DNA from: an alpha proteobacterium U9-1i
GTDB lineage: Bacteria; Pseudomonadota; Alphaproteobacteria; Caulobacterales; Aquidulcibacteraceae
Direction of reading: 5' to 3'
Assembly: GCA_000974665.1 (NCBI GenBank)
Contig: BBSY01000005.1
Coordinates: 90,633 to 154,632, forward strand
Length of the DNA: 64,000 bases
Below, piece after piece: positions 33,873 to 41,197 of this stretch. The translations under genes and the position numbers were made by a program. A model generated the notes under the pieces. That model was not told the DNA's origin. It searched no databases and saw only the letters and a list, made by a program, of their open reading frames with translations. Positions within the stretch are counted from its first letter, which is position 1; the number at the start of each line of letters is the position of its first letter.

Positions 33873-34157
33873 ATGCGCGCGCTCTTCTCATTCGACGAGC
33901 AATTGTCGCCCGGCGTCCTGACGTCGATTTACCAAATCGTCTCGGCGTTCATCATGCTGTTCGCCATCGTCGGCGCGCTGGCGCTGCTCACGGCCCTCAA
34001 CACCGCCGGCTTCTTCACCGCGCTCCTCACCGCACTTGGCGTGCTAGGCGCCGCCCTCGCCGCGATCCTGCTGCTGCGCATGGTCGGCGAAATCTGGATG
34101 ACGCAATTGCGCATCCAGGATCGCTTGGGATTGCTGGCGGAGGAGTTGAAGGACTGA
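33873..34157 (+). CDS. DUF4282-like membrane protein
   Basis: A 94-residue protein with two hydrophobic segments (IVSAFIMLFAIVGALALLTA and FFTALLTALGVLGAALAAIL) and an ending (LLRMVGEIWMTQLRIQDRLG) typical of DUF4282, where a helix follows the second segment. Function unknown. Followed by a 349-bp gap that contains no gene, only family-2 and family-1 repeats. Confidence 0.75.
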   Translation: MRALFSFDEQLSPGVLTSIYQIVSAFIMLFAIVGALALLTALNTAGFFTALLTALGVLGAALAAILLLRMVGEIWMTQLRIQDRLGLLAEELKD

Positions 34158-34200
34158 GTAGCTCGTCGCCCGGAGCGGACATGCGCTTTCCAACAACTAA

Positions 34201-34306
34201 GTCCGTCATCCCGGACACGCGGAGCGTGATCCGGGACCCAGTGGCAAACGACGAACCCTTCGATCCCCTGGGTCCCGGCTCTCCCTTCGGTCGGCCGGGA
34301 TGACGG
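34201..34306. repeat. Family-2 dispersed repeat, second copy
   Basis: A 106-bp copy closely similar to 16493-16599: GTCCGTCATCCCGGACACG..., GGGACCCAG, CCCTGGGTCCCGGCTCTCCC, TTCGGTCGGCC, GGGATGACGG. Both sit in gaps between same-strand genes. It occupies part of the 34158-34506 gap. Confidence 0.88.
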
Positions 34307-34347
34307 TGGTTCCTCGATGACGTCCGTTCGCGGCGAGGAGCGGAAGC

Positions 34348-34406
34348 TCTCACCTCGCCCCCGCGAGGGGGAGAGGTCGGTCGCGGCAGCGACCGGGTGA
34401 GGGGGC
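34348..34406. repeat. Family-1 palindromic repeat unit
   Basis: Unit with CTCACCTCGCCCCCGCGAGG, GGGAGAGGTCGGTCGC, GCGACCGGGTGAGGGGGC. It pairs with an inverted unit at 34443-34500 across a 36-bp spacer. Confidence 0.8.
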
Positions 34407-34442
34407 GCGGTTCAAGCGCGGGCGCAGCGCTTTATCCTGAAA

Positions 34443-34500
34443 CGCACCCCTCATCCGTCGGCTTCGCCGACACCTTCTCCCCTAAACAGGGGAGAAGGGA
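34443..34500. repeat. Family-1 palindromic repeat unit, inverted
   Basis: Runs CACCCCTCATCCGTCGGC, TTCGCCGACACCTTCTCCCC, AAACAGGGGAGAAGG. Inverted relative to 34348-34406, so the pair can form one large hairpin ahead of the SIMPL gene's 3' end. Confidence 0.8.
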
Positions 34501-34506
34501 CTTCAC

Positions 34507-35259
34507 CTAACGCGCCGGCAGCGCCGCCCCGACTTCGAACACCACCGACACCTCTGCCGTATAAAGCAGCGGCTCCGCCGCGATCGTTGGCGGCATCACG
34601 GCTTGATCGATTGGCGCGTTGCGTGCGGCGAAGACAGCGCGATTGCCGCTTTGGGCAATCATGTTGTTTGCGCCCTCCTCGACCAGCAGCAACCGGCCCA
34701 AGCGATGCCCCGCGCCCTCCGCATAGACGCGGGCCTTATCGACAGCGTCTGTGATCGCCGTTTCGCGCGCCACGCGCCGCGCCCGCACCGTGTCGCGCAG
34801 CGAAAACGCGACATCGTTGAACGCATCCGGCTGCGCATTCACCGCGACTTCCACCGCACGGCCCAGCAGCGCCAGATCGCGCACGAGGATCGTCACGCCA
34901 GCGCTCGCCTCATAACCATTGATGCGATCCGGCCGCCGGTCGCCGCCTTCTCGCATTACAGGCGTCACCGAAACGTCGGTGCGCTCGACCGTCACCTTCT
35001 GCGGATCGATCTCGCGCACCGCCGCATCAAGCGCGCGCGTGCGCGCCGAAATCGCCGCCGTGGCTTCAGCGGCCGTGCGGCCTGGCGCGTAGAATGAGAG
35101 CCGCACCCTCGCTTCATCCGGCGGCAAATACACTTCCGCCCGTCCAGCAACGCGCACAACCGCCGGATCGTAGGGGCGCAGCGGCTGCACGACTTGGGCC
35201 TGGGCCGGCGCAATGCCGAGCGCAATCACGATGCCGATGGCCGCGATCCAGTTTCTCAT
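34507..35259 (-). CDS. SIMPL (DUF541) domain periplasmic protein
   Basis: A 250-residue exported protein. The signal peptide is MRNWIAAIGIVIALGIAPAQ. The SIMPL domain begins VVRVAGRAEVYLPPDEARVRL and has the signature helix regions (ARRVARETAITDAVDKARVY and GHRLGRLLLVEEGA). The family is envelope-located and linked to stress; the molecular action is unknown. The second Met (35259) is chosen because GGGGGA lies ideally before it. Its 3' end borders the repeat-rich gap, its 5' side another one. Confidence 0.88.
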   Translation of the reverse strand: MRNWIAAIGIVIALGIAPAQAQVVQPLRPYDPAVVRVAGRAEVYLPPDEARVRLSFYAPGRTAAEATAAISARTRALDAAVREIDPQKVTVERTDVSVTPVMREGGDRRPDRINGYEASAGVTILVRDLALLGRAVEVAVNAQPDAFNDVAFSLRDTVRARRVARETAITDAVDKARVYAEGAGHRLGRLLLVEEGANNMIAQSGNRAVFAARNAPIDQAVMPPTIAAEPLLYTAEVSVVFEVGAALPAR

Positions 35260-35376
35260 GGTTTCCCCCATTTTGAAGGCGGCGTCTCCGCCCTACCGAC
35301 CATAGTCTCGAACATCATGGCCGCTCCAAGGACGGAGGCGATCACAAGCTCGGCAGGTCATAAGATCAAGCGTCCA

Positions 35377-35523
35377 GCCCCCTCCTCGATGGAGGAGGCG
35401 CCGCGAAGCGGCGGAGGAGGTGTGCGCGCGACGACGACGATGAGCCTCATGCGGCTTGTCCCGAGCAGTCAGCGGGCCTCACCCTCCCGCCGCTTCGCGG
35501 CGCCCTCCCGTCGAGGGAGGGCT
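35377..35523. repeat. Family-1 repeat pair
   Basis: Two units facing each other: CCCCCTCCTCGATGGAGGAG plus GCGGAGGAGGTG, then TCACCCTCCCGCC, TTCGCGGCGCCCTCCC and GAGGGAGGG. Part of the 311-bp space 35260-35570, in which I see no gene. Confidence 0.75.
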
Positions 35524-35570
35524 ACAGCTGGCCGCTGAATAAAGGCGCGCCGCTGCCCTGTCGTCGAGTG

Positions 35571-36230
35571 CTAGAAGCCCGCAAACTTCTGCGCTTCGGC
35601 GCGGCGGGCGTATTTGTCGGCGTACATCGCCTCGTCGGCGCGAGCGATCACGGTTTCGGGATCTTCGGCGAAGGCGATCGCGTGAACGCCCAGCGACACC
35701 GCCACACGATGCGCTTGGCCGGCGTGCATGATCGGCGTGAGATTGATCGCTTGGCTGAGCGCATCGGCCTTGGCCTGCGCTTCCTCGGCGCTGGCGTAAT
35801 TCAAGATCACGCCGAATTCGTCGCCGCCGAGGCGGCCGACGATATCGGACTCGCGCACCATATCGGTGAGCAGCCGGCCAACATGGCACAAGGCGGCGTC
35901 ACCGGCGGCGTGGCCGAAGCCGTCGTTCAAAGCCTTGAGGCCGTCGAGGTCGAGATAGATTACGGCGGCCGGCGTTTTGTAGCGTTCGACGGCGCTCATC
36001 GTCCGGTGCAGTTCGCGGATGAAGGCGCGGCGATTGAAGGCCGGCGTTAGCGTATCGCGATCGGCCAGATCCTCGGCCACCGCCAACTTTTCAGCCAGAT
36101 CGTCCCGCTCGGCCGCCAATTGCTCGAACGCGCGCAGACCCGAGTCGCTCAAGTCGCGCGGCTTCAGCCCGTAACGCTCAAGCAGCGCACGGGTCGTTCC
36201 GGAGCCGGATTTGCCGAAACCGAGGGCCAT
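35571..36230 (-). CDS. GGDEF diguanylate cyclase
   Basis: A 219-residue cytoplasmic enzyme that makes c-di-GMP. A short N-terminal helical part includes a coiled segment (LRAFEQLAAERDDLAEKLAV). The GGDEF domain starts at about residue 58 (DTLTPAFNRRAF) and has LDLDGLKALNDGFGH and LGGDEFG (135-139) intact. The allosteric I-site RxxD is present at 126-129 (RESD), five residues before GGDEF, so product inhibition is likely. The ATG at 36230 begins MALGFGKSGSG. It is divergent from purE. Confidence 0.93.
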   Translation of the reverse strand: MALGFGKSGSGTTRALLERYGLKPRDLSDSGLRAFEQLAAERDDLAEKLAVAEDLADRDTLTPAFNRRAFIRELHRTMSAVERYKTPAAVIYLDLDGLKALNDGFGHAAGDAALCHVGRLLTDMVRESDIVGRLGGDEFGVILNYASAEEAQAKADALSQAINLTPIMHAGQAHRVAVSLGVHAIAFAEDPETVIARADEAMYADKYARRAEAQKFAGF

Positions 36231-36362
36231 GGGCCTGAGTGAAGCGCCACGAGGTAAAGGGGGGCTTAATCTCCGCCCCAACGCCGTGCCGGCCCTGGAC
36301 GGGAGGCGCGGGCGCCTATATGCCCCTCGCCTTTTCCCAGTCCAGATTTTGGGGTATTCCCG

Positions 36363-36845
36363 ATGGCGTCTCCGCTGGTCGGCCTGATCATGGGCTCGCA
36401 ATCCGATTGGGAGACTATGAAGCTCGCCGCCGAGACGCTCGACGGCCTGGGTGTGGCTTACGAAGCCAAGATCGTTTCGGCCCACCGCACCCCCAAACGG
36501 CTCTACGAGTACGCGACCAGCGCCAAGGCCCGAGGGCTAAAGGTCGTGATCGCCGCCGCCGGTGGCGCCGCGCACCTGCCAGGCATGGCCGCATCGATGA
36601 CGCCGCTGCCGGTGCTCGGCGTGCCGATCAAAAGCCGCGATCTGAAGGGGCTCGATAGCCTCCTCTCGATCGTGCAGATGCCGAAAGGCGTGCCGGTCGG
36701 CACCTTGGCGATCGGCGAAGCTGGGGCCGTCAACGCGGCGCTGATGGCCGCTTCGATCCTGGCGCTGAGCGACGATGCGCTGGCTGCGCGGCTCGACGCT
36801 TATCGCGCCAAGCAAACCGAAGCTGTCGGCGAAGATCCGCGATGA
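36363..36845 (+). CDS. purE: 5-(carboxyamino)imidazole ribonucleotide mutase PurE
   Basis: A 160-residue enzyme that shifts the carboxyl of N5-CAIR to CAIR in purine synthesis. Class I signature: [34 protein letters not shown] with the catalytic-type His, [20 protein letters not shown] and [20 protein letters not shown]. Octameric in known relatives. Its ATG is 4 bases upstream-overlapping into the purK start, so the pair is translationally coupled. Confidence 0.97.
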   Translation: MASPLVGLIMGSQSDWETMKLAAETLDGLGVAYEAKIVSAHRTPKRLYEYATSAKARGLKVVIAAAGGAAHLPGMAASMTPLPVLGVPIKSRDLKGLDSLLSIVQMPKGVPVGTLAIGEAGAVNAALMAASILALSDDALAARLDAYRAKQTEAVGEDPR

Positions 36846-37912
36846 GCGCCCTTCCTCCAGGAAGCACGATCGGCATCCTGGGCGGCGGTCAGCTTGGGCG
36901 CATGTTGGCGAGCGCGGCCGCTGAATTGGGTTTCGACGTCGCCATTTACGCCAACGAGCAGGACAGCCCCGCCTCCCGCGTCGCCGCGCGCACCATCGTC
37001 GCTGACTATCGCGATCAAACCGCGCTCGCGGACTTCGCCGCGGCGGTTGATGTGATCACCACCGAGTTTGAAAACATTCCCGCCGAAACCGCGGCGGCGT
37101 TTGTGGCCGCCGGCGTACGCGTCGCCCCGAACCCGCGGGCCTTGGCGATCGCGCAGGATCGGCTGGAGGAAAAAAGCTTCTTCAACGCCAACGGCATCGC
37201 CACCGCGCCGTTCGCGGAGGTGAACAGCCAGGCCGAACTCGAAGGCGCGCTCGCCAAGATCGGCGCGCCAGCGATCCTGAAAACCCGGCGCATGGGCTAT
37301 GACGGCCAAGGCCAAGCGCGCATCATGTCGCCCGCCGACGTCGCCGGCGCGTTCGATAAGATCGGCGCAAAGCCCGCGATCCTCGAAGGCTTTTGCAAGT
37401 TCGAGAAAGAGATCTCGATCATCGCCGCGCGCGCGCTCGACGGCGGCTTCGAAGCTTACGCACCCTGCGAAAACACCCATAAGAACGGCATTCTCGACCG
37501 CACCATCGCGCCCGCGCGCTGCTCCGACCTCACATTACAAACTGCGCGCGAAGAAATCCACCGCATCATGGACGCGCTCGACTATATCGGCGTGCTGACG
37601 ATCGAATTTTTTCTGATGCCGGACGGCGCTTTGATCGCCAACGAGATGGCGCCGCGCGTCCACAATTCAGGGCATTGGACCATTGAAGGCGCGGCGACGT
37701 CGCAATTCGAGCAGCACGTCCGCGCCATCGCCGGCTGGCCGCTCGGCGCAACGACGCAATTCGCCGCCGTTGAAATGACCAACCTGATCGGCGCCGACGT
37801 CGACGATTGGCAGAGCTACGCGCTCGACGGCGACGCGCACCTCCACCTCTACGGCAAACGCGAAGCCCGCCCCGGCCGCAAGATGGGCCACGTCACCCGG
37901 CTGATGCGCTAA
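36842..37912 (+). CDS. purK: 5-(carboxyamino)imidazole ribonucleotide synthase PurK
   Basis: A 356-residue ATP-grasp enzyme that carboxylates AIR with bicarbonate and ATP to N5-CAIR, the substrate of Pur[21 protein letters not shown] opens the protein; ATP-grasp parts include [34 protein letters not shown] and the metal site [20 protein letters not shown] with [14 protein letters not shown] 36842 overlaps the purE stop by 4 bases. Downstream gene is on the other strand. Confidence 0.97.
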   Translation: MSALPPGSTIGILGGGQLGRMLASAAAELGFDVAIYANEQDSPASRVAARTIVADYRDQTALADFAAAVDVITTEFENIPAETAAAFVAAGVRVAPNPRALAIAQDRLEEKSFFNANGIATAPFAEVNSQAELEGALAKIGAPAILKTRRMGYDGQGQARIMSPADVAGAFDKIGAKPAILEGFCKFEKEISIIAARALDGGFEAYAPCENTHKNGILDRTIAPARCSDLTLQTAREEIHRIMDALDYIGVLTIEFFLMPDGALIANEMAPRVHNSGHWTIEGAATSQFEQHVRAIAGWPLGATTQFAAVEMTNLIGADVDDWQSYALDGDAHLHLYGKREARPGRKMGHVTRLMR

Positions 37913-38062
37913 TCAGCCGAAGATCGCGAAAGCGCCGACCGCGATTAGGGCGACCACCACGCCGACGATCAGGTGACCGACGCAAAGCACAACGGCGACG
38001 CCCTTGCCGCGTGGATCGGCATCCAACGCCGCCTCGCTACAAGCTATATCGTGTGAACGCAT
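37913..38062 (-). CDS. Very small membrane protein
   Basis: A 49-residue protein (begins MRSHDIACSEAALDADPRGK) whose second half is one long membrane segment (GVAVVLCVGHLIVGVVVALI). The strong AAGGAGGC ribosome site seven bases before the ATG at 38062 argues that it is truly translated. Function unknown. Confidence 0.6.
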   Translation of the reverse strand: MRSHDIACSEAALDADPRGKGVAVVLCVGHLIVGVVVALIAVGAFAIFG

Positions 38063-38120
38063 CGTCGCCTCCTTGCGTGATGCGAGGTGATACGCCGGGT
38101 GGCGGGTACGCGTTACGCGC

Positions 38121-38459
38121 TCAGCGTGGATAGCGCTCGTCACGCATCGCGAACAGCCAAAGGCCGATGACGTAGAGCACCGGCACGATGTACCAGAGCA
38201 CTTCGATCGCCACCTCGGGGCCGCGCGTCCAGAACCGCGCGACGTCGCCGTCACTGACGATTTCCACGACACGGCTGCCGTACAGGCTCATCGCCACCAG
38301 CCCGCCAAAGGCGAGCCAAAACCCGATCGCCGTCGCCACAATGGGCGAGGTGCGTTCGACGTAATCGTCCGCTGGATGCTCCTCGAGGTGCGTCAGGCTC
38401 GCCCAGATCGTCAGCGGCCACAGCGCGGCGCCGAGAAAGCGTACAGGAGGTGCCCGCAT
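38121..38459 (-). CDS. Hypothetical membrane protein
   Basis: A 112-residue protein with three hydrophobic segments (FLGAALWPLTIWASLTHL; IVATAIGFWLAFGGLVAMSL; AIEVLWYIVPVLYVIGLWLF) and a charged loop between the second and third. Not recognised. ATG at 38459. Lies 58 bp upstream of the 49-residue membrane protein gene, same strand. Confidence 0.65.
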   Translation of the reverse strand: MRAPPVRFLGAALWPLTIWASLTHLEEHPADDYVERTSPIVATAIGFWLAFGGLVAMSLYGSRVVEIVSDGDVARFWTRGPEVAIEVLWYIVPVLYVIGLWLFAMRDERYPR

Positions 38460-38553
38460 AAGGTTCTCCGTAGGCTTGGTCAGATTGACAATGCGATGCT
38501 AGCGCCAAAGCGCTCCGTACGCAGCCGATAACGCAAACCTTGCCGGCAATTTA

Positions 38554-39201
38554 TCAGCTGCCGCCGTACCGGAAACGGGCGGCAACGCCCACCGCGCCTT
38601 GCACGCCTTCGCTGATCGGCTTCAGGCTCGCTTTGAGCTTTTCGAACTGCATCACGTTCTCAATGCGGGCATCGAGAAAGGCCCAGGTTTCTTCGTTGTC
38701 GGCGCTTTGGTCCGCGAACCAGCGCGCATAAGTCGACGCCAGCACGCCGGACAAAATGGCGCGTTTGGAGTAGAAATTTTCGTCGGTCGAGACATCCCCA
38801 AGCGCGCGCCAGATTCGGTCTGCGGTGCGCCACAGTATGCGCGCCGCCTCTGCCGCCCGCAGAGGATTGGCCAGGGCCCGCGTCATGGCGCGGGCGGCCT
38901 CCTTGTGGTCGGCCTGGGCTTCGAGACGAACCTGAACCGCCGCCTTGACGCGTTGGCGGATTTTCATAGCCGGCAAATCCAGTTCATCGAGCCGCTCCAG
39001 CATCGCCATGTCCGCCCGGTGGGCGAAGGCGTCGAAAAGGTCGAACGCACCCTTTGGGCACGCCAGGGCAACCTCCCCTTCGCTCAGACCGGCGTCAGCG
39101 GCGGCCGCACTGACGGCGGCGTCGGTCCAGCCCAGCCGGGCTGCATGGGGGCTGAATGCCTCCAGGAGGCGCGCGCGAAAACGATCGGACGGCAGGGTCA
39201 T
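38554..39201 (-). CDS. COQ9 family protein
   Basis: A 215-residue protein of the COQ9 family, which in eukaryotes binds lipids and supports COQ7-dependent hydroxylation during ubiquinone synthesis. It starts like a TetR fold (ARLGWTDAAVSAAAADAGLS) and has the COQ9 core (KIRQRVKAAVQVRLEAQADH, ILWRTADRIWRALGDVSTD, FYSKRAILSGVLASTYARWF) near the family end FLDARIENVMQFEK. Function in bacteria is inferred from the family. It is divergent from rpsU. Confidence 0.9.
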   Translation of the reverse strand: MTLPSDRFRARLLEAFSPHAARLGWTDAAVSAAAADAGLSEGEVALACPKGAFDLFDAFAHRADMAMLERLDELDLPAMKIRQRVKAAVQVRLEAQADHKEAARAMTRALANPLRAAEAARILWRTADRIWRALGDVSTDENFYSKRAILSGVLASTYARWFADQSADNEETWAFLDARIENVMQFEKLKASLKPISEGVQGAVGVAARFRYGGS

Positions 39202-39427
39202 CCGCCGACTTTAGCACTATATCTAGCCGCGACGGATGCGGCCCGGCGCCTTCAACGGCGTGATTCCGGTCGATTTCGGCGCCTGGTTAGCCCAAAACAG
39301 CGCCCAAGCTGTCCAAACCGGGCATGGACACGCGAACGCCCTTTTGTTATCTCCCCGCCTTCGCCAGCGGACCGGGTTTCGAAGCCGGCCCGTGGCATCA
39401 TTTCATGCTCCAAGCGGAGGACGGGTC

Positions 39428-39661
39428 CTGGTTCAGATTTTCGTGCGCGACAACAACGTCGATCAGGCGTTGAAGGCGCTGAAGAAGAAGATGCAGCGGG
39501 AAGGCACTTTCCGCGAAATGAAGCGTCGCAATCATTATGAAAAGCCGTCCGAGAAGCGGGCGCGCGAATCCGCCGAAGCTGTGCGCCGCGCGCGTAAGCT
39601 GGCGCGCAAGCGGGCCCAGCGTGAAGGCCTTCTGCCGCGCCCGGCGCCAAAGCCGCGCTGA
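39428..39661 (+). CDS. rpsU: 30S ribosomal protein S21, apparent CTG start
   Basis: A 77-residue basic protein matching S21: [60 protein letters not shown]. Known relatives begin Met-Val-Gln-Ile-Phe-Val. Here the codon before VQIF is CTG at 39428, with GGAGG at 39416-39420 at perfect spacing, and no ATG or TTG lies near. A GTG at 39392 is in frame but has no ribosome site and would add 12 residues foreign to the family. The CTG is therefore taken as the start; a base-call error is the other option. Confidence 0.9.
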   Translation: MVQIFVRDNNVDQALKALKKKMQREGTFREMKRRNHYEKPSEKRARESAEAVRRARKLARKRAQREGLLPRPAPKPR

Positions 39662-39689
39662 GCGAGCCTTTCGCTAGAGCGAACGTAAC

Positions 39690-39718
39690 CGCCGCCGCGC
39701 GAACCGTCGGCGGCGTTT
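39690..39718 (+). terminator. Weak terminator after rpsU
   Basis: Stem CGCCGCCG (39690-39697) with CGGCGGCG (39708-39715), 10-base loop, followed by TTT only. The hairpin is strong but the T tail is short. Confidence 0.5.
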
Positions 39719-39777
39719 GCATGTGTGGCGTCTGCGACGCGCCTTGCGATACAGATCGCTCGAACGGGAGCTCAGGT

Positions 39778-40275
39778 ATGCTGAAAACTATCTTCGCGGT
39801 GCTCTGCGCCGTTGCGCTCAACGCGTGCGCGAGCGCGCCTCCAGCGCAGCCGCAATCATCGCTCGCGAGCTCCATAACACTGTTTGAAGGTGGCTGCTTT
39901 TACACAAGTAGCTGCACGAGTTACGACATCACGGTGCAAGCAGGTGGCGCCTATCGGCTCGACGGCCGGACTCAAGGCGTCAGCGAAGGCCAGCTTAGCG
40001 CCGAAGCTTTCGCCGCAGCGGAGAGCGCCTTGGCGGCCGCGCATTTTGAGTCGTTGCCGGAAGTCATGAACGGCTCCGACCTCAGCGTTTGGAGGCCAGA
40101 CGTTTATCCCTGCATGAACCACGCGCCCGGCATGCGCATCACCCGCCGCATGGCCGATGGGTCCGAGCAGGCGGTGTATTGGGACCAAGGCTGTCGCTCG
40201 GCCCAAATGAGCGCCCTGCTCAACCAAATGCGTGCGGCCTTTCACTACGACGATCTCGTGAGCCGGACAGAGTAG
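39778..40275 (+). CDS. DUF6438-like lipoprotein
   Basis: A 165-residue lipoprotein. Signal MLKTIFAVLCAVALNACASA with lipobox LNAC. The mature region has FEGGCFYTSSCTSYDITVQA, GGAYRLDGRTQG: two Cys and then a Tyr/Asp stretch, a DUF6438-like arrangement, and later a second Cys pair (DVYPCMNHAPG, DQGCRSAQM). Function unknown. ATG 39778 has CGGGAG upstream; an earlier in-frame ATG at 39721 would put Cys-rich residues before the signal peptide and is less likely. Confidence 0.72.
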   Translation: MLKTIFAVLCAVALNACASAPPAQPQSSLASSITLFEGGCFYTSSCTSYDITVQAGGAYRLDGRTQGVSEGQLSAEAFAAAESALAAAHFESLPEVMNGSDLSVWRPDVYPCMNHAPGMRITRRMADGSEQAVYWDQGCRSAQMSALLNQMRAAFHYDDLVSRTE

Positions 40276-40285
40276 AGGCGCGCTT

Positions 40286-40741
40286 TCAACGCAAAAGCCG
40301 CAACATCAGCTCCGCCGCGTCACCCAGAAGCTTTCGCTCCGCCGCAGTGAGCCCCGCCAGCCGCGCGCGCAAAACCTCCAGCCGCCGCCGCCTGCCCTCC
40401 AGCATCAGCGCGCGACCTTTCGCCGTGACCTCGATCTTCAACCCGCGCGCATCTTCTGCATCGGCGCGTTTTACGGCCAGGCCGTCTGCTTCGAGGTCGC
40501 CGACGAGCTTCGACATGGTTGGCTTGCTGACCTGCTCGGCGCGCGCGAGCGCGGTGAGGCTCTGCGGGCCGCCGAATACGAGCACCGACAGCGCCGACAG
40601 ACGCGGCGCGGAAAGCCCCGTCTCCGCATCCGCCACACGCACCGCGCGCAGCAGCCGGATCGCGGCGGAATGCAGCCGCTCGGCGACGTCGATCGGCGCA
40701 CCCTCGCCCCATCCACGTTTGGTCAGCTTGGTTTTCGTCAC
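40286..40741 (-). CDS. MarR family transcriptional regulator
   Basis: A 151-residue dimeric winged-helix regulator: RLHSAAIRLLRAVRVADA, LSALSVLVFGGPQSLTALAR, VSKPTMSKLVGDLEADGLAV then the wing KRADAEDARGLKIEVTAKGR. MarR proteins repress genes and respond to small ligands. It is divergent from a VOC gene, with a clear operator-like palindrome in the gap; autoregulation and control of the VOC gene are inferred. Confidence 0.9.
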   Translation of the reverse strand: MTKTKLTKRGWGEGAPIDVAERLHSAAIRLLRAVRVADAETGLSAPRLSALSVLVFGGPQSLTALARAEQVSKPTMSKLVGDLEADGLAVKRADAEDARGLKIEVTAKGRALMLEGRRRRLEVLRARLAGLTAAERKLLGDAAELMLRLLR

Positions 40742-40765
40742 ACCTCGCTTTTTCGGTTGATTTAG

Positions 40766-40782
40766 TTAGTTCGTCAAACTAA
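40766..40782. promoter_or_regulatory. MarR-type operator palindrome
   Basis: TTAGTT at 40766-40771, a 5-base spacer (CGTCA), AACTAA at 40777-40782: a perfect 17-bp inverted repeat in the 69-bp gap between the divergent MarR and VOC genes. A further TTAGTT at 40762 overlaps its left end. AT-rich half sites of this type are typical of MarR targets. Confidence 0.75.
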
Positions 40783-40810
40783 TTATAAAACCAGCCACGA
40801 GGAGGCTCCC

Positions 40811-41197
40811 ATGAACGCGCCGCCGCTGCCGCTGATTTCCGGCATTGCTCAGATCGCGCTGTCGAGCGCTCATCCGCAGAAGCTCGTCGCCTGGTATCGC
40901 GATGTGCTCGGCCTGCCGGTTCTGTTCGAGGCCGGCGGGATGACGTTCTTCCAGTCCGGCGCGACGCGGCTGATGATCCACGCCGCCGCGGAGAGCCACC
41001 CCGCCGGGCCGGGCGCGACGCTCTATTTTGAGCCGCGCGATTGGAGCGCCGCCGAGGCCGCACTTGAAGAACGCGGCGTAAAATTCACACACAAAGCCGA
41101 AGTGGTGCAGCGCGCCGAAGGCCGCGAACTGGCGCTGCGCGCGTTCAAGGATCCCGAAGGCCATACGCTCGCGCTCATGGGTTGGCGCGCGGCCTAA
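40811..41197 (+). CDS. VOC family protein under MarR control
   Basis: A 128-residue vicinal-oxygen-chelate protein: GIAQIALSSAHPQKLVAWYR, then DVLGLPVLFEAGGMTFFQSG, ATLYFEPRDWSAAEAAL, and the C-terminal FKDPEGHTLALMGWR. Family roles range from dioxygenase to resistance; the link to a divergent MarR gene suggests response to a small aromatic or electrophile. ATG 40811 has GAGGAGG before it. Convergent with the ABC permease gene (4-bp overlap). Confidence 0.87.
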   Translation: MNAPPLPLISGIAQIALSSAHPQKLVAWYRDVLGLPVLFEAGGMTFFQSGATRLMIHAAAESHPAGPGATLYFEPRDWSAAEAALEERGVKFTHKAEVVQRAEGRELALRAFKDPEGHTLALMGWRAA

